A stretch of 64,000 nucleotides of DNA from Daphnia pulex (GCF_021134715.1 NC_060018.1:7581501-7645500); one strand, 5' to 3'. Positions 47,498 to 59,594 are shown, counted from the first letter of the stretch. Notes: generated from the sequence alone by a model not told the origin. Made by a program: numbers and translations.

Positions 47498-48330
47498 TCA
47501 ATGACTCGTAACGACATTGAAAAAATGATACACTTCATCACTATCAAACATAGCCACATGTGTGTTGCACGTGGAACACCGTACCGGATGATAAACATCT
47601 TCAGACCCACTGAAAGTAGGTTCATCTGACGCCGTCTTCTTGGAACGGTTTTTCTGTGACTGCAGAGGAATTTTCATCACCTCACTCATGTCTACTTGAC
47701 AATGAAAAGTAAACATAGCCCTGTACTGTGTTTTGATAGTTTCATGCCTACAAGGTTAACATTCAGTCAATACAAGAGATTCAGCAAAGTCTTATGATGT
47801 AATTAATTAAAAAGCAGGTCGTATAATTACCTCTGACAGTCATGGCATAAAGTTGTAAAACATGCAGGGCAGTTCAACACCGCATCACTGTTAGGTAAAA
47901 GTTTGGGCTTGGCCTGATTCTTGAATTTCTTTCTGTACATGTCTCGCTGCTTTTGTACATAGGATTCATCTTTGAGATCCATTTGAGGATCATAAAATAA
48001 TTCCATATTAGATTGTGCTTGAGCTGTTGAATCTTCTGTTTCGACATCTTCTTCAGAATCAGTGTCAAAGTAGTGATCTCTTGACTTGCTTTCTGTTTTA
48101 ACATCACTCCCAAATTTTGTTGGATCTTGAATTTTTTCTTTCTCAAGATAAGTTGCCACACGAAGCTCCAATTCCTTGTTCATTTCAGCCTGAAAATCTT
48201 TCAACGACTTTTTTCCCCCAGACTCTGATTGCTTGTAAAATTCTTTCATAACCATTTCATCGTCATCGCTCGAATCGATGCCTCCTTCATCGCTGAACTG
48301 TTGGACAATGTAGTCGTCATCTGAATCCAT
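47498..48330 (-). CDS. EAPP: E2F-associated phosphoprotein (EAPP) homologue
   Basis: EAPP is a nuclear protein that, in vertebrates, binds activating E2F factors and influences cell-cycle genes and p21. Two exons: 48330-47831 and 47747-47498, joined across an 83-bp GT-AG intron inside an Arg codon. They total 249 residues plus TGA (human about 285). The N-terminal part is acidic (DSSDDDEMVMKEFY) and a Lys-rich middle follows. The conserved zinc-binding-like C-terminal half begins NSDAVLNCPACFTTLCHDCQ, continues HETIKTQYRAMF, and ends with YHPVRCSTCNTHVAMFDSDE and VYHFFNVVTSH. ATG 48330 is chosen because the acidic N-terminus starts there; the frame is open further upstream. TGAATAAA joins stop and poly(A) signal. 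It is head to head with MEMO1. Confidence 0.93.
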
Positions 48331-48927
48331 TTTGGAAAAAGAGCTGAAATCGGTGAAAACAAGTATTTTATATACAGCGAAAACTAGCTTCACACTCTTA
48401 AAAGTTTTACTCACCGTTATTACACAAGAAACCAATATTGTTTTCATCAACAAGCATTAAACGATGGTCTTACGTACGTATAACTAAGCAAATCAGCATG
48501 TGCCCTTCTGTCAATTCTTTGTTGACATCGTTATAACTCGATTCTTTCAGGCGATAGGCCGATAGCTGCCACTGATTTAAAATTTCATTCAAATTGATTT
48601 AATGCCTATAAAAAGCTTTAAAAAATCTATCAGGATTTTTAAAAAATAATTTAAAAATAAAAATCATGTAACTTTTCCTGGAATTTTCGATTTCTGTAAT
48701 AGTTAATTTTTCGCATCGTTGATTGCTTTCGGTCGGTCTGCTTTCACCCCCCAATGGTCCAATCCTCAATCACTTGTGTGAGAAGGACGGCTGGTTGCAT
48801 TGTGTACAGTGGTGGTACACTGCTAGGTGGGTTAGGAAATAGGACTATTCTTAAATAATTTTAATCGAGAATAGAACTGGTGATATCCTTTAGATTAAAG
48901 ATTACGTAAAAAAGGGTTATTTTTAAC
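48331..48927. promoter_or_regulatory. Shared upstream region of EAPP and MEMO1
   Basis: The start codons of these divergent genes are 597 bp apart, so this interval must hold both promoters and 5' UTRs. No TATA box is obvious near either gene. It is likely a bidirectional housekeeping promoter, by inference from layout. Confidence 0.5.
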
Positions 48928-50328
48928 ATGTCCGTACGAAAAGCATCCCACGCTGGCAGCTGGTATTCTGATTCGGGTAATATTGACACATCTTTGTTCC
49001 TTTGTTTAAATGGAAAAACATCATATTTTAGTTGTTTATCATATTTACCCTTTCCTAGCTAAGGAACTTGGTCGTCAACTCGATGGGTGGCTAGATGCAG
49101 CCAATTTCTCACATGGACCAGCAAGGGCTATCATTGCACCGTAAGTTTTTTAAATGATTATTTTTTTTTTACTTCTATCAATAAAATATAAATTTGTGAA
49201 AGTCTCTCCTGTGCGAAAATTAACAAAAGCTGTTTATTATTTTACCACAGGCATGCTGGCTATCGTTATTGCGGATCTTGTGCAGGTTTTGCATACAAAC
49301 AGATTGATCCTACAAATGTGTAAAAATAAGCCTCAAAAATTTTTTTACCTTTTATTTTCCCATCAGTGTGTATGTTGTTGGAACAGGAAACGTGTCTTTA
49401 TTCTAGGGCCTTCCCATCATGTAAGGCTGTCTGGATGTGCCCTCTCATCTGTAGCCAAATACCGCACTCCATTTTATGATCTCACCATTGATACACAGGG
49501 TAAATTTATATTTCACAATTTTGTAAGGGAAAATATTTAGTCTGTATTATTTTTAGTGTATAAAGAACTACAGGGTACTGGCTGCTTTGAGTGGATGAAT
49601 CTGGAAACAGATGAAGATGAGCATAGCATTGAAATGCATCTGCCTTATATTGCCAAAGTTTTTGAAAAGTATGTGAATTTATTGCAATCAGAATTCTTCA
49701 CATGCAAATTATTGCAATGTTGTTCATTTTCAAATATCTTGCTGTTTTTTTAGTCACAGAGATTTTACCATTGTCCCAATTTTGGTTGGATCGCTGTCTC
49801 CGGAACGTGAAACCCACTACGGAAGACTCCTTTCCAAGTATCTCGCGGACCCCAACAACTGTTTCGTCGTTTCATCGGATTTTTGCCACTGGGGTCAACG
49901 ATTTCGTTACACCCACTATGACAAAGCATGCGGAGAAATTTTCCAGTCTATCCAAAGGCTAGATCGAGAAGTATAATCGTTTTTCCCTTCTCATTTACTA
50001 ATATTTACTGTGCCATAAATGAACAGGGTATGTCCATCATTGAAACACTGGATACGGCTGGATTCACCGAATATTTAAAAAAATACGGCAATACCATATG
50101 CGGTAGACATCCAATCGGAGTCCTGTTAAATGTAAAAAATCTTGTATTGTCAGACTAGTGAAGTTTTTTAATTGTTATCTATTTTTATAGATGATAGATC
50201 ATATCCGTCAAACCACAAACGGCTTGAAAATGTCACTCAAGTTTGTGGATTATGCTCAATCGAGTCAATGCCGCTCCTTTAGCGACTCGTCAGTCAGCTA
50301 CGCGTCTGCTGCTCTACTAATCGAATGA
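48928..50328 (+). CDS. MEMO1: MEMO1 family protein (mediator of ErbB2-driven cell motility)
   Basis: MEMO1 is a cytosolic protein of the dioxygenase-like MEMO fold that links receptor signalling to the cytoskeleton and to redox/copper-iron handling. Eight exons: 48928-48976, 49059-49140, 49251-49319, 49387-49499, 49557-49668, 49754-49970, 50027-50131, 50191-50328. They give 885 nt, 294 residues (human 297). Conserved blocks in order: [107 protein letters not shown] and [13 protein letters not shown]. The His and Cys residues of the metal-site region (H in HAGY, HH in PSHHV, H in EMHLP, C/H in FCHWG) are present. All junctions are GT-AG and in phase. The exon 3 donor is GTAAAA at 49320, chosen because it preserves the family spacing before KRVFILGP. 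Confidence 0.97.
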
Positions 50329-51947
50329 ATAACCTTCAAGCATCTAAATTTATAGAGCATTGTGTTAAGTTAGGGAACAAGACAGCAATTTCGTTCTTAG
50401 TTAATTGGGAAAGGTTAAGAATACTATATTCCTGACTTCTTGAAATCCGCGCTATAATTTGGATTGTTCGTGAATAAGTTACATTTATTTACTTTAATCT
50501 AGTTTAATGAAAGGCTGGATTGCAATCTTAACAGTTGTCTATTCCTTAGTATTAATTCAAAGTTCTGAATCACTCGACGATTTGCGAATTGAGAGGTAAT
50601 GCGTGTAGCGTGTAGCTTCGTATCTCATATAAATGCTGAATTAATCGGGAGCCCGGTTTTCACAAAAAAAAGTTTTGTTTGTCTTTCTGGCCACATAATT
50701 TTTTTCAGCTGATTTCTGTGTGATTATACATAATTTTTTACCTCGTTTTTTTATTCAAGCACTTCTGTTATTTCGCTTTGTTGGTGGACTGCTATCCATG
50801 ACCGTATTATTAAGTGAGTAATTGCGACTAAATACCTTTGATCTTATTAGTCAACTTCTTGCAATATTCATTCTGCTTGGGTAGCAAGAATTGGCAAGGA
50901 AATATAGGTAAAAGTCATCAGCTGCGGGGATCGAATCCAACCCTAAATATAACAGTACGAATACTTTTGAAAAAATTCATAACAATTAGACCAATTTAAG
51001 TTGACAAATGTAACCTATTTACTTCCGGTTTGCGTCAATTAGACCCGACCCATTGAAAGAAGATTGAATTAATGAAATAGGCATGTTCTATAATGAGCGC
51101 TGTTAAAGGCTCACAAATTGAAAAACGAAATTGTGGTACTTATCATGAATAATTATTGGAAAAGTGTCAGGAAATGCATCTTATTGTCGTAACTTCTCTT
51201 CTGCCAAGTCCCAACCATGCGATCCGATGGGAATTTGCCACCTCCTCATTAGCCCAGGGGCAAAGCGTTGTTTCCGATCCGAAAATTTTCCTATTGCAAA
51301 GCCAGTGTTTCGGCTCGTCATCATCGCCAATGCATCACACATATTTTCTGATCGTGCTGTGTGCTGGATCAGTTGCTCTCAGATAACACAAAACGCCCAA
51401 CGTTCGTGCGCAAAAGAAGGGACGAAATTCTCACTTAACACCAGAGGACCAGCATTTCGTGCAACTGCACGTCACGCCATTTTATTGCTACCCGTTGTCG
51501 TCTCCAAGATTTCGCCCATGAAACACAATTACACCTGATGCGTGAAGTTGACTAGCTGTTACATCCTGACCCTGCTTCGAAGGAAGAGTTGACCGCCGAT
51601 GAATTAGTAAGCCTCTTTGCATTTGTTTATCGGTGTCGCAAGTAGAGGCAGTACAAAGCGGCAGCACAAAGCTCTGCTCAAGAGCGCAGCAATCACGCGT
51701 GACTCAATCCTACGAATTGCAGGGCCCTAATATTAAATCAACCCAGATGACGGTCTGATGGAAGTTGAATCCTTGTTCGAAGCTTTACCCGCTTTTCTTT
51801 TTGTATTTCAGAATTATTGAAAACCACATTTCGAGCCACATTTATCCTTTTTGTTTTACAGTGTGCGCCTTTTCCCACCCTTTTAATACAAATTTGTGAA
51901 TCAATTAACATCATACATCCATTACCCAGTCTTTTATCTCACGGAAC
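50329..51947. other. Intergenic, with a duplicated segment; no gene supported
   Basis: Positions 50703-50870 resemble 53833-53990 (listed separately). A plus-strand frame at 51164-51538 is Cys-containing, but I do not recognise it and it lacks intron signals. The rest shows nothing. Confidence 0.35.
50703..50870 (+). repeat. Duplicated segment, copy 1
   Basis: TTTTTCAGCTGATTTCTGTG, TCTGTTATTTCGC-like and AAATACCTTTGATCT blocks recur in the same order at 53833-53990, with substitutions and small indels. Both copies lie downstream of minus-strand genes (the lipocalin and the LDLa-containing gene), so this may be a remnant of a local duplication or a dispersed repeat. Confidence 0.55.
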
Positions 51948-52972
51948 TATTTATGACTAAAATAGGTTTTTTGTTCGGTTTGGGTCCGCTCTCCTCTACT
52001 GAAAGTATGAGGGTTGACTTCGACGTTCAGTAGACTTATCGAAGGGAGCAACTTGCAATCTAAATGGTCAATAATGGAAAAGTCGTGAGGATTCACACCG
52101 AAGCTTTCCAGTTTTGAACGAATCTACGGTTGCGCAATAAGTTTAATAAGGGAAAAAAAGTTTTTCAAGTGTAGAGATTATTTAAGATGAAACAAACCTT
52201 GTTGATTTGTGGTTGATCCAAAGTCGGGCGACGGGAAAGGATGGAAGCGGAACGACGATGGCCGAATAAAATGCTTTGACAGCTGTATAAATAGCTCCAT
52301 AATTTTCGTAATCCGTTGCGAATACTACATATAATCAGCCTTGCCTGCCAAACCTTTATTGTGAGCAATATTCCTAATTTGACTATTCCCGTTATGATAC
52401 ACAACTTTTGGTCACAAACGTTAATTTTCAAAAGAGATTCCTTACTCATCGGAAATCGCACACACATAAAGCCGGGTTGATTCGAATCAGGGACATCCTC
52501 TCGGTTAAAATAATATAAATAATTAAATTGACTGAAAAACAAATTCATCACGCAATCAGAACATACTAGTGCTCCAGTGTAACGATAATTGTTGTCTAGA
52601 CCAATGGTATCCAGAGCGACATGGTTGCGTGACTGGACAATTTTTAGTGAATGATCGGAATTGTTGCCATTAAAATCGTATATCCAGCAAGAGGAAGCTG
52701 TTGAAAATTTCTGTATGACATACCAACCTCCAAGAAACTAGGAAATCAATCAAATAAAATATTATAAATCAGTTCCTATTCCTCTTCAGTATATATATAC
52801 ACGATATACACGATGAGATGTTTTCTAACTTAACCTTTGACATGTCAAAATCAATGACTGGCTCAACTCGAGGACAAGAACCAAGATTAAATGTATGACT
52901 ATGAACGCCGTTAATGAGCACCGTCAATATGAATGCCATCACAGCTGCGACAATCAAAATTTTCCGATCCAT
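51948..52972 (-). pseudogene. Apolipoprotein D-like lipocalin, with apparent 2-nt insertions
   Basis: Lipocalins are secreted carriers of small hydrophobic ligands. Exon blocks: 52972-52835 (signal peptide MDRKILIVAAVMAFILTVLI, then GSCPRVEPVIDFDMSK), 52737-52567 (FLGGWYVIQKFSTASSCWIY, the G-x-W motif), 52497-52446 (DVPDSNQPGFMCVRFPM), 52344-52198 (FATDYENYGAIY, then SCQSILFGHRRSASILSRRP) and 52123-51948 (IRSKLESFGVNPHDFSIIDH, LDCK). Order, Cys positions and length fit ApoD/Lazarillo-type proteins. Block 4 needs two frame changes, each explained by 2 extra bases (AT after GATTAT; AC after ATTTAT). As read, translation would stop at TAG just after SKADYM. The promoter has a TATA-like TTTAAATAG at 53144-53152 and a 5' UTR intron donor at 53089. 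Assembly error is the alternative to pseudogene. Confidence 0.75.
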
Positions 52973-53143
52973 TTTTCAAATCGACAAACTTTTTTGCCTT
53001 GAATAAAACATTCCAATCACTTTTCATTATTTAAAAAAAAATAACAATAACCAAAGAGAATATGAGATTGCAGGAAAAAAATAACTTACCTTTGGATAGA
53101 TGCAACAAGCAAAATACGATGTTGTCGAGTGCGAGAACAACGG

Positions 53144-53152
53144 CTATTTAAA
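53144..53152 (-). promoter_or_regulatory. TATA-like element of the lipocalin gene
   Basis: On the minus strand TTTAAATAG lies about 55 bp before a GTAAGT donor that would end a short 5' UTR exon. This is a sensible distance for a TATA-driven start near 53118-53125. Confidence 0.45.
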
Positions 53153-54100
53153 GAAAAGACGCTTTGTGTATTAGTCCTCATTTAAAGGCTTCAAATATCA
53201 AATGAATACCGAGTTCAATGTTCTTTTTCGCCACAGGCCTTGTCGCCCTTGCGTCATCTCTTCCGCCTTCTCCCTTTCTTCACTTTTCGTAATAAATAAA
53301 AGTAAATCAATACAACAAATAAGCTGACGATATATAAAGTCAAATTTTCCTTGATTACTAGAATGAGAATATTCCTCACAGGATTATTCAAGTCCATACT
53401 TTCTTATTTTAAGCGATTTTCTTTGTCTTTTATAAAATAAAATTCATGCTTAAATAATAAAAATACTTAATCAACTTGAAACGGACGGAACAATTATACT
53501 TTGGCACTTGATTGTACATAACAAGAAATTGAAAGTCTTAGCATAAAATGTTCGTCTTTTTTTGTTTGTGAAAAGTAAAAATAAATCGTTGCGTCATTGT
53601 GCCGATGGCTGTTTCACGTTGTTTTGTTCGGTTTCATTTTATGGGGAATTACCTCGGTAAAACTATATATTCCATAAATATCTGCACAAGTATTTTTCTA
53701 AAAGCATCTAAGCTGCTAAGCTATCATCTAAGCTAGCAAGCATCCTCTTACCGAAATAATCGCAAGTTCTACATAAAGTAATGCATCATGGTGGAACGGA
53801 TTCCCTGTTTTCTAAGCTCAGCCACTATGTTTTTTCAGCTGATTTCCGTGTGATTACAAAAATTGTTAAACTAATTTTTATTCTTATTGAAGCGTTGCTG
53901 TTATTTCACTTTTTACTAGTGCTATCATAGTATTATCAAATGACTAAATGGCTAAATGCTACAAAATACCTTTGATCTGCAAACTTTTTCTGGTTGACGA
54001 AGTTCTGGTTTTGCCCCATATTCACAAAATAATTTCAAAGTGCGTACTGATCCTTGCTATTTTAATTCTGTAAAACAGATTTCTGAATAAGGTTGAGATA
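53153..54100. other. Intergenic, AT-rich; holds duplicated segment copy 2
   Basis: No gene. Positions 53833-53990 are the second copy of the segment at 50703-50870. Confidence 0.4.
53833..53990 (+). repeat. Duplicated segment, copy 2
   Basis: This shares TTTTTTCAGCTGATTTCCGT, CTGTTATTTCACT and AAAATACCTTTGATCT blocks in order with 50703-50870, at roughly 70 percent similarity by eye. Confidence 0.55.
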
Positions 54101-55746
54101 CGGAAGCAAATGCGGAAGTGCGGAATTCATTGGATAGCCGAGTGCATTCTTCATTAAGCCCCAAACGTTAGGAATCTAAAATATAAGTTATGATTATCAA
54201 CTATATTTTTCTTAAAAGATTTGGCAAATCTTACATTCATTTGGTGAACGTTGGCTAAACCGTTGCTATTAATGCGCATAATTTTGCCCATTTTGGACAA
54301 AACGCGGATGCTATTCCACGACGACACTCCTTCCGGTGATGTCACGCAATCTGGCTCGATAGGCGTATTCCGTTAGGGCTTCCATATAGCAACAATGCTC
54401 TCCTGCATAGAGAGGAAATCAAAAGTCAATCAACTTCTTTTCTTTATCGGTTGCGCGGCGAGAAGCGAAATATTCGTGAAATAGTTACGTAGATGGAGAT
54501 CATGCGCATCGTGTTAAAATGTCCAAAAGACTTGCAGTCATCCTCGTCGGATCCGTCGGTGCTGCAATATCCGCTTTCCCGTTACAGCGCAGTCGCAGTC
54601 TTTGTGGAAACGTCTGGTCAGCAGCCAAGCACGGCTCGACGGCTGGTATCCATTGCTTTAATCATCCACAGTTGCCTGCAGAATTTAAATTTGCGTTATG
54701 CACTAAATCAAAAAGTTACAACCAATTTTGATATAATACGAACGTGAACTCACCAGTGTCAGGGTATTGACTGATTCGAGCGTCGGCGAAAAGCAAAAGT
54801 TCGTGGCAAGATTAAAGGTCCATTTCGGGTCCGCTCCAGGATTATGGCTCCTTTAAAATATTTCGTCCGTTCGGCTTTCAATCCCACCTAGCCAAATAAT
54901 CATTTCTTGTTAGGCGAACTAATATTCATTTAATAAAACTGGTACTTTCTGAAGGGTTCAATTTGTAAAGCGCTTTCAGTACTCATATGAATCAAATTCC
55001 AGCAGAAAATGTACTTCTAATCATTAAAGTAACTTACCGTGAAGTTGAGACCAGTCGAAAGCTTTTTAAAAAGAACCTACCGAGGATCACATCAAAATGT
55101 TCGAGTAGGATTTCCTCGTTTGGTGGACAAAGACAAACTTTCGATTTGGGTTCGATCTTATAAACTCAATTTTATCGAACTGGGGAACTGTTGTTGTTGG
55201 TTTGACAAGAAAACCATCAGGCGAAGATATACGAGACTTGCATCCGTAGAACTAATTTTTAATGAGAAAAGAAATAAACAGTTATTAGACGTCATGTACT
55301 GCAGACTTGTACCGTGCGTTCTTTTTTCTTTTTCCTGTTTTTCGTCTTATTATCCCACAGCAACGAGAAACCAGTGAAGCTTACCAACTAGTCACGAACT
55401 CACGCTCTGTTCCTGTTCCTTTGTTTTTTTTATTTTATTTTTCTTACTTGATACTTCGGATGGCTCGGGTGCTTCAAAATATCCCCAGCCCTCACCGTTA
55501 ACCCAGAGGCCAGGTACAATGCCAAGGAAATTCGATTGAAAAACTCACCATTAATTCACCATCTCGATGGTCGATGCTGCCGTTAATAAGAACTTTATTC
55601 CAATGAAACTTGGGCCTTTTTGGTCTGACGAAATGATACACACGGCGCGCGGCACACGGCAAAATGACACAATAATGCTGTTGTTGCAATAGATCACACA
55701 ATCCTGGGTTACTGCTGACTGTCGTCTGCTTCCTTGATTCCTTCAT
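54100..55746 (-). pseudogene. Decayed multi-exon gene with an LDLa-like repeat, family unknown
   Basis: Several minus-strand exon-like blocks look coding. They are: 55746-55550 with RRVYHFVRPKRPKFHWNKVL and INGSIDHRDGEL; then, in another frame, FLGIVPGLWVNGEGWGYFEA (about 55435-55520); 55080-55240 with FLVKPTTTVPQFDKIEF; 54747-54840 with PGADPKWTFNLATNFCFSPT ending at a GTGAGT donor; and about 54515-54595, an LDL-receptor class A-like piece (RCNGKAD then STDGSDEDDCKSF, separated by an apparent extra AT). Further blocks lie at 54235-54345 (SPEGVSSWNSIRVLSKMGK) and about 54110-54175 (IPNVWGLMKNALGYP). Frames break between and within blocks, so a working protein is unlikely. LDLa repeats bind ligands extracellularly. 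I cannot name the family. Confidence 0.4.
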
Positions 55747-55832
55747 TTTTCGTCTTTGGCTCTTTGGTCTTTGCCTCTTTGGTAAGGGTTCGGCAACTCT
55801 TCTAAGAGTTTCTTGCCGAATAAATCAAAACA
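55747..55832. promoter_or_regulatory. Very short divergent upstream region of COX18
   Basis: Only 86 bp separate the COX18 start codon from the first Met of the divergent minus-strand frame. It contains a repeated TCTTTGG/TCTTTGC string. If both are transcribed, the 5' ends must overlap or share one promoter. Confidence 0.35.
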
Positions 55833-57078
55833 ATGTTTCGAATCAAACCTGTCGTGTTGTTCCCTCCGGCCTCATTAAAGAAATTAGTTAATACCACTCA
55901 TTATTCGCCGAGATCTCAATTAATTTTACAATCATGTCGGGCTGCCAGCACTGCTACAGGAAATACCACGTTTTTGAGCCAAATTTATTCAGACCTTTCA
56001 GGATCCAGCTGGGTCGTGAATACCCAACATCTCCTTGAAACTGTTCATGACTACACACACCTGCCTTGGTGGGCCACAATAGTTGTCTCAACCATCTCTC
56101 TAAGGTTGGCAATCACATTGCCTTTAGCTGCCTATCAGGTACTAATTTAGTTTCTTAACATCCAAATATTTTCAAGATCTTGTTATTTTTCTACTTCCAG
56201 CACATCATCTATGCCCGACTGGGAAACCTAAAACCAGAAATGGACGCCATTCTCAAAGATCTCAAGAAAGAGACTGACCGAGCAGTAATCATGTATAAAT
56301 GGGATGCCAAAAAAGCCAAACTAGCTTTCCATGTTTCTGTACTGCATTGTCACATTTCAACTGAAATTTTTATATTTTCATTGTATTGGTCTCTTCCTTG
56401 TACAGGCCAAGAAACAGTGGAATCTACTCATTCAGAGGGACAATTGCCATCAATTCAAAGCCACAGTCCTACTCTGGGGTCAGATTCCTCTCTGGGTCTG
56501 CATGTCAGTAGCACTCAGAAACATGGCCATGATGCTTCCTGTACAGACCATTGGTATGTTTATACAGTTAGTCCTTTCAAACAGTTTTTTCCTAACCAAA
56601 TTTTAGATGCTCAGATTCTCTACTTGTCTCTGAGCACCGGTGGGTTTGGTTGGATCCCCAATCTGACCGAAGTGGACCATTCATTGATTTTGCCAGTTTT
56701 CATGGCCCTTACTAATTTGGCCATCATTCAAATCCAAGTGATGAGCAAAGTGGGACCCTCATCCCGGCTGTCCAATGCAATGATGAATGTTTTGAGAGTT
56801 TTTTGCCTTGTTATGGTCCCCGTTGCTGCCTATGCGCCCGCCGTACGTTTAATTCTCGTATGAATAATACCCAAGATAGTATTATCAAGTCTTATTCTAT
56901 AACCCAGGACGTTGCGCTTTACTGGACGGTATCATCGGTTTACGGATTGGCCCAGAATTTAGTCTTACTCTCGCCAAGCTTCAGGAGATTTTCCCGGATA
57001 CCCGTGACACACGGTGAGAGGCCTCAGCCTTATCGGCACATCGTCAACCAAATAAAAGATCATAGACTGTTTCAATAA
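55833..57078 (+). CDS. COX18: COX18, mitochondrial inner-membrane insertase (OXA1/YidC family)
   Basis: COX18 inserts and exports the COX2 C-terminal domain during cytochrome c oxidase assembly in the mitochondrial inner membrane. Five exons: 55833-56138, 56201-56332, 56406-56553, 56607-56842, 56908-57078. They total 993 nt, 330 residues plus TAA (human about 333). An Arg/Ser-rich mitochondrial presequence precedes HDYTHLPWWATIVVSTISLR, the first membrane segment of the YidC/Oxa domain. It is followed by LPLAAYQHIIYARLGNLKPE, QRDNCHQFKATVLLWGQIPL, WVCMSVALRNMA, STGGFGWIPNLTEVD and a final membrane segment with VALYWTVSSVYGLAQNLVLL. All introns are 53-73 bp GT-AG and in phase. The protein has the family's usual length and looks functional. 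Confidence 0.96.
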
Positions 57079-59594
57079 CCTCGGTAATGTTATGTTGTAT
57101 TATTGCTTTAATATATTATTCGACATGACTAAAGCTGCTTTTAATTATTTGGGTAAATACAGTCAAATTTAGTCTCATGGATTCAATGTCAGACCAAGAT
57201 CAGAGATCATTTACATTTTATTTGCAGTGAGTTCGAGTGTATTTATATAAATAATGTAAGTCTCACTATAACTGACTGGGTCGACTATGTAAAAGTAAAG
57301 ATATGTAATCCATTCTGTGTGTTTTAATATGTTTATTAGAGTATAAATTTGGATGCTATGTTGCAGATTTGTATAATATGTTTTGCATTTCCATCAATAA
57401 AAAAAGAAGAACTGGAGTAAACTGATTGGCAATTTTACAACTTTTTACAGCTGAAGGAAGAACTGGAGCTCTTCGTACCGTCATTTATTTACAGTCTCAC
57501 CTATAAGTCAGCATATCCTTCGTATCTTTATACTTTGCGCATTATCAATTTTGAGTTGTTCTTTTTGACTGCCTTTGATTTGAAGCCGTTTTCAGATCAA
57601 AAACAGGCAAAAGTGACAACTTAAAGTTGGACTGGCAAGTTATATTTTCTTTTTGAGGCATGCTACTGCGTTGTGTTGCTGTCTATAGTTTCGGGGAAGA
57701 GAGGGTCTATGAAATTTCCCATGTGAAAATTTTTCCTTTTGATACAGACAATTGCCAATCAGTAAGAAATACACATGTAACATGTGGGAAAGCATAAGTT
57801 TATTAGAAACCAAGCCTACGTAACAACAACTCTTTCTCAACAAGTTGATCTTTGTCATTTTGAATATTTGTTGCATCATAGGATTTCAGCATGTATTCGA
57901 AATCGATTTTTCAAAAGTTGCAGCTTCTGAATTCATTTGATATTTTTACGGCTGACGACGAGAACGGACTTCCCGTCGGAGCCTTGTTTTTGACTTTTTG
58001 TTGTTGCTGTATAGTGATTTTGCGATGGTGACGTTGACATCCCGATTTTTTCAATATTGAGTCAAGAAAGAAGAAAGCAATTAACATTGTTAAAGAATTT
58101 AAATATATTTCTGAAAAATTGAGGAAATGTTGGGACTTGTGAAATGGCCACTGTTGGTTTGCGAGCTAATTTCAAGCTTGCGAGAAATTTGCAAGTAAAG
58201 CAATTCCTTCTGATTGGTACCTAAAAAATAATAGCGTAGTAGGTATATTTCTAATATATTAGCGTGGTTCATGTCGAAAAAGTCAATAAAGTTTTGGAGC
58301 TGTGAATATTCCCGTTTTCAAATCCATGGCATTTTTCCCTCGTTGACTAGGCTAATTAGTTGGCGCAGATCCGATATGACCTGTGTTAATTTATTCCGGA
58401 TTTATAGAATAAAAAATAAGTGGACGGCGGAAAATTTCCGGAATTAATTTCTAACTGTTCCTGATCAAGACGATTGGCACTACACTCATTTCACTGGTTT
58501 CATTCTAGATGAAGATCTTTACCTCAAGATTTTCTTGTCTTAATTAAAACGCTTAATATAATATCAACCTTTACCTTAACTGAGCGCTTCCTATTCGATT
58601 ATTCAAAGCGGATCACTCGTTTATCCGTGTTTATCCCATGTTCCACCCCGGTTCCTATTTCCGGTTTCATCCCTATCGAAACGCAATCACGCATGCCCTA
58701 ATTATGCGTTTGAGATGACGAATGTTACTCACTACAGAAAAAGCCATTATTGCATTACTTCAGCCTAATTTTATTAATTAATATTCATATGAATTATACA
58801 ATTTTAGAAAATAATTCATTCAACCCAACGTGTCTTATTTAAATTTGATGTTGGTTGTTTTCTTAAAAGTTGCCGCCAATAGCCGCTAGGAGATTCTGGG
58901 TAGTGTAGAACCAACTGTCAAGGCATTTTTACTTTCAAATTTTTTAAATTTAGAAATTCGATCAACTGAATTCAGTTATTTTAGCTTTAAATCGGTAATA
59001 ATTTACAATGGAGTGCAGGCTGAAAAGGTGCACTAAACTCTAATACAGTAACCAAAAATGCCATTAAAGATACCCTAAAATGGGTGCGGTACGCAAGTCC
59101 CAGTCGTCATTGGTAACTTGCGACATAAGCACCAAAAATTTAAAAAAACGTCAAAAGACCCAAACGTAAAATTTCCCGTGTTATTTATGACCCACACGTC
59201 ATATGTCCCAAATGTTACAAATTCCATTGTTTTTATTTTTTTCCATTTGTCCCAAAAGATTTATGTCCTGGTGTAATAAAATCCAAAAGACACAAGGCCC
59301 GGTGTTTAAAAGAACCCATGCAATTATGTCCCATAATGGTAAATGGCATTAATGTCCATTCGTCATTTGTCCCAAGCTATTTATTCTGAAATTTGGCATC
59401 CCTGCAGCTTAGCGGCAGAATTTAAATTGGTTTTCTTCAAATAGCTAGTACTGTGCGTGAATATCAATCGGTTTTACCTCATTTATTTCTGTTTTCCCTT
59501 CGTTTTGTTAATATTTTGACGTATAATTTTTAAAGAAGCACTAGATATTATTTAAAAAAAATTTTTTTTTAAAGAATTCTGGCCACCGTATCAG
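57079..59594. other. COX18 downstream region and AT-rich spacer
   Basis: An AATAAA at about 57401 could end a long COX18 transcript. No other gene supported. Positions 59080-59390 contain many irregular copies of a short TGTCCCA/GGGACA-type motif, possibly an old minisatellite. Confidence 0.35.

Noticed and set aside
50915..50945. tRNA-like B box (GGATCGAATCC)
   Set aside because: The surrounding bases do not give acceptor, D or anticodon arms.
51164..51538. 124-residue Cys-containing plus-strand frame
   Set aside because: No recognisable cysteine pattern, overlapping equally long frames, no splice signals; kept only as a note.
55039..55377. 112-residue plus-strand frame
   Set aside because: It is antisense to coding-like blocks of the decayed minus-strand gene.
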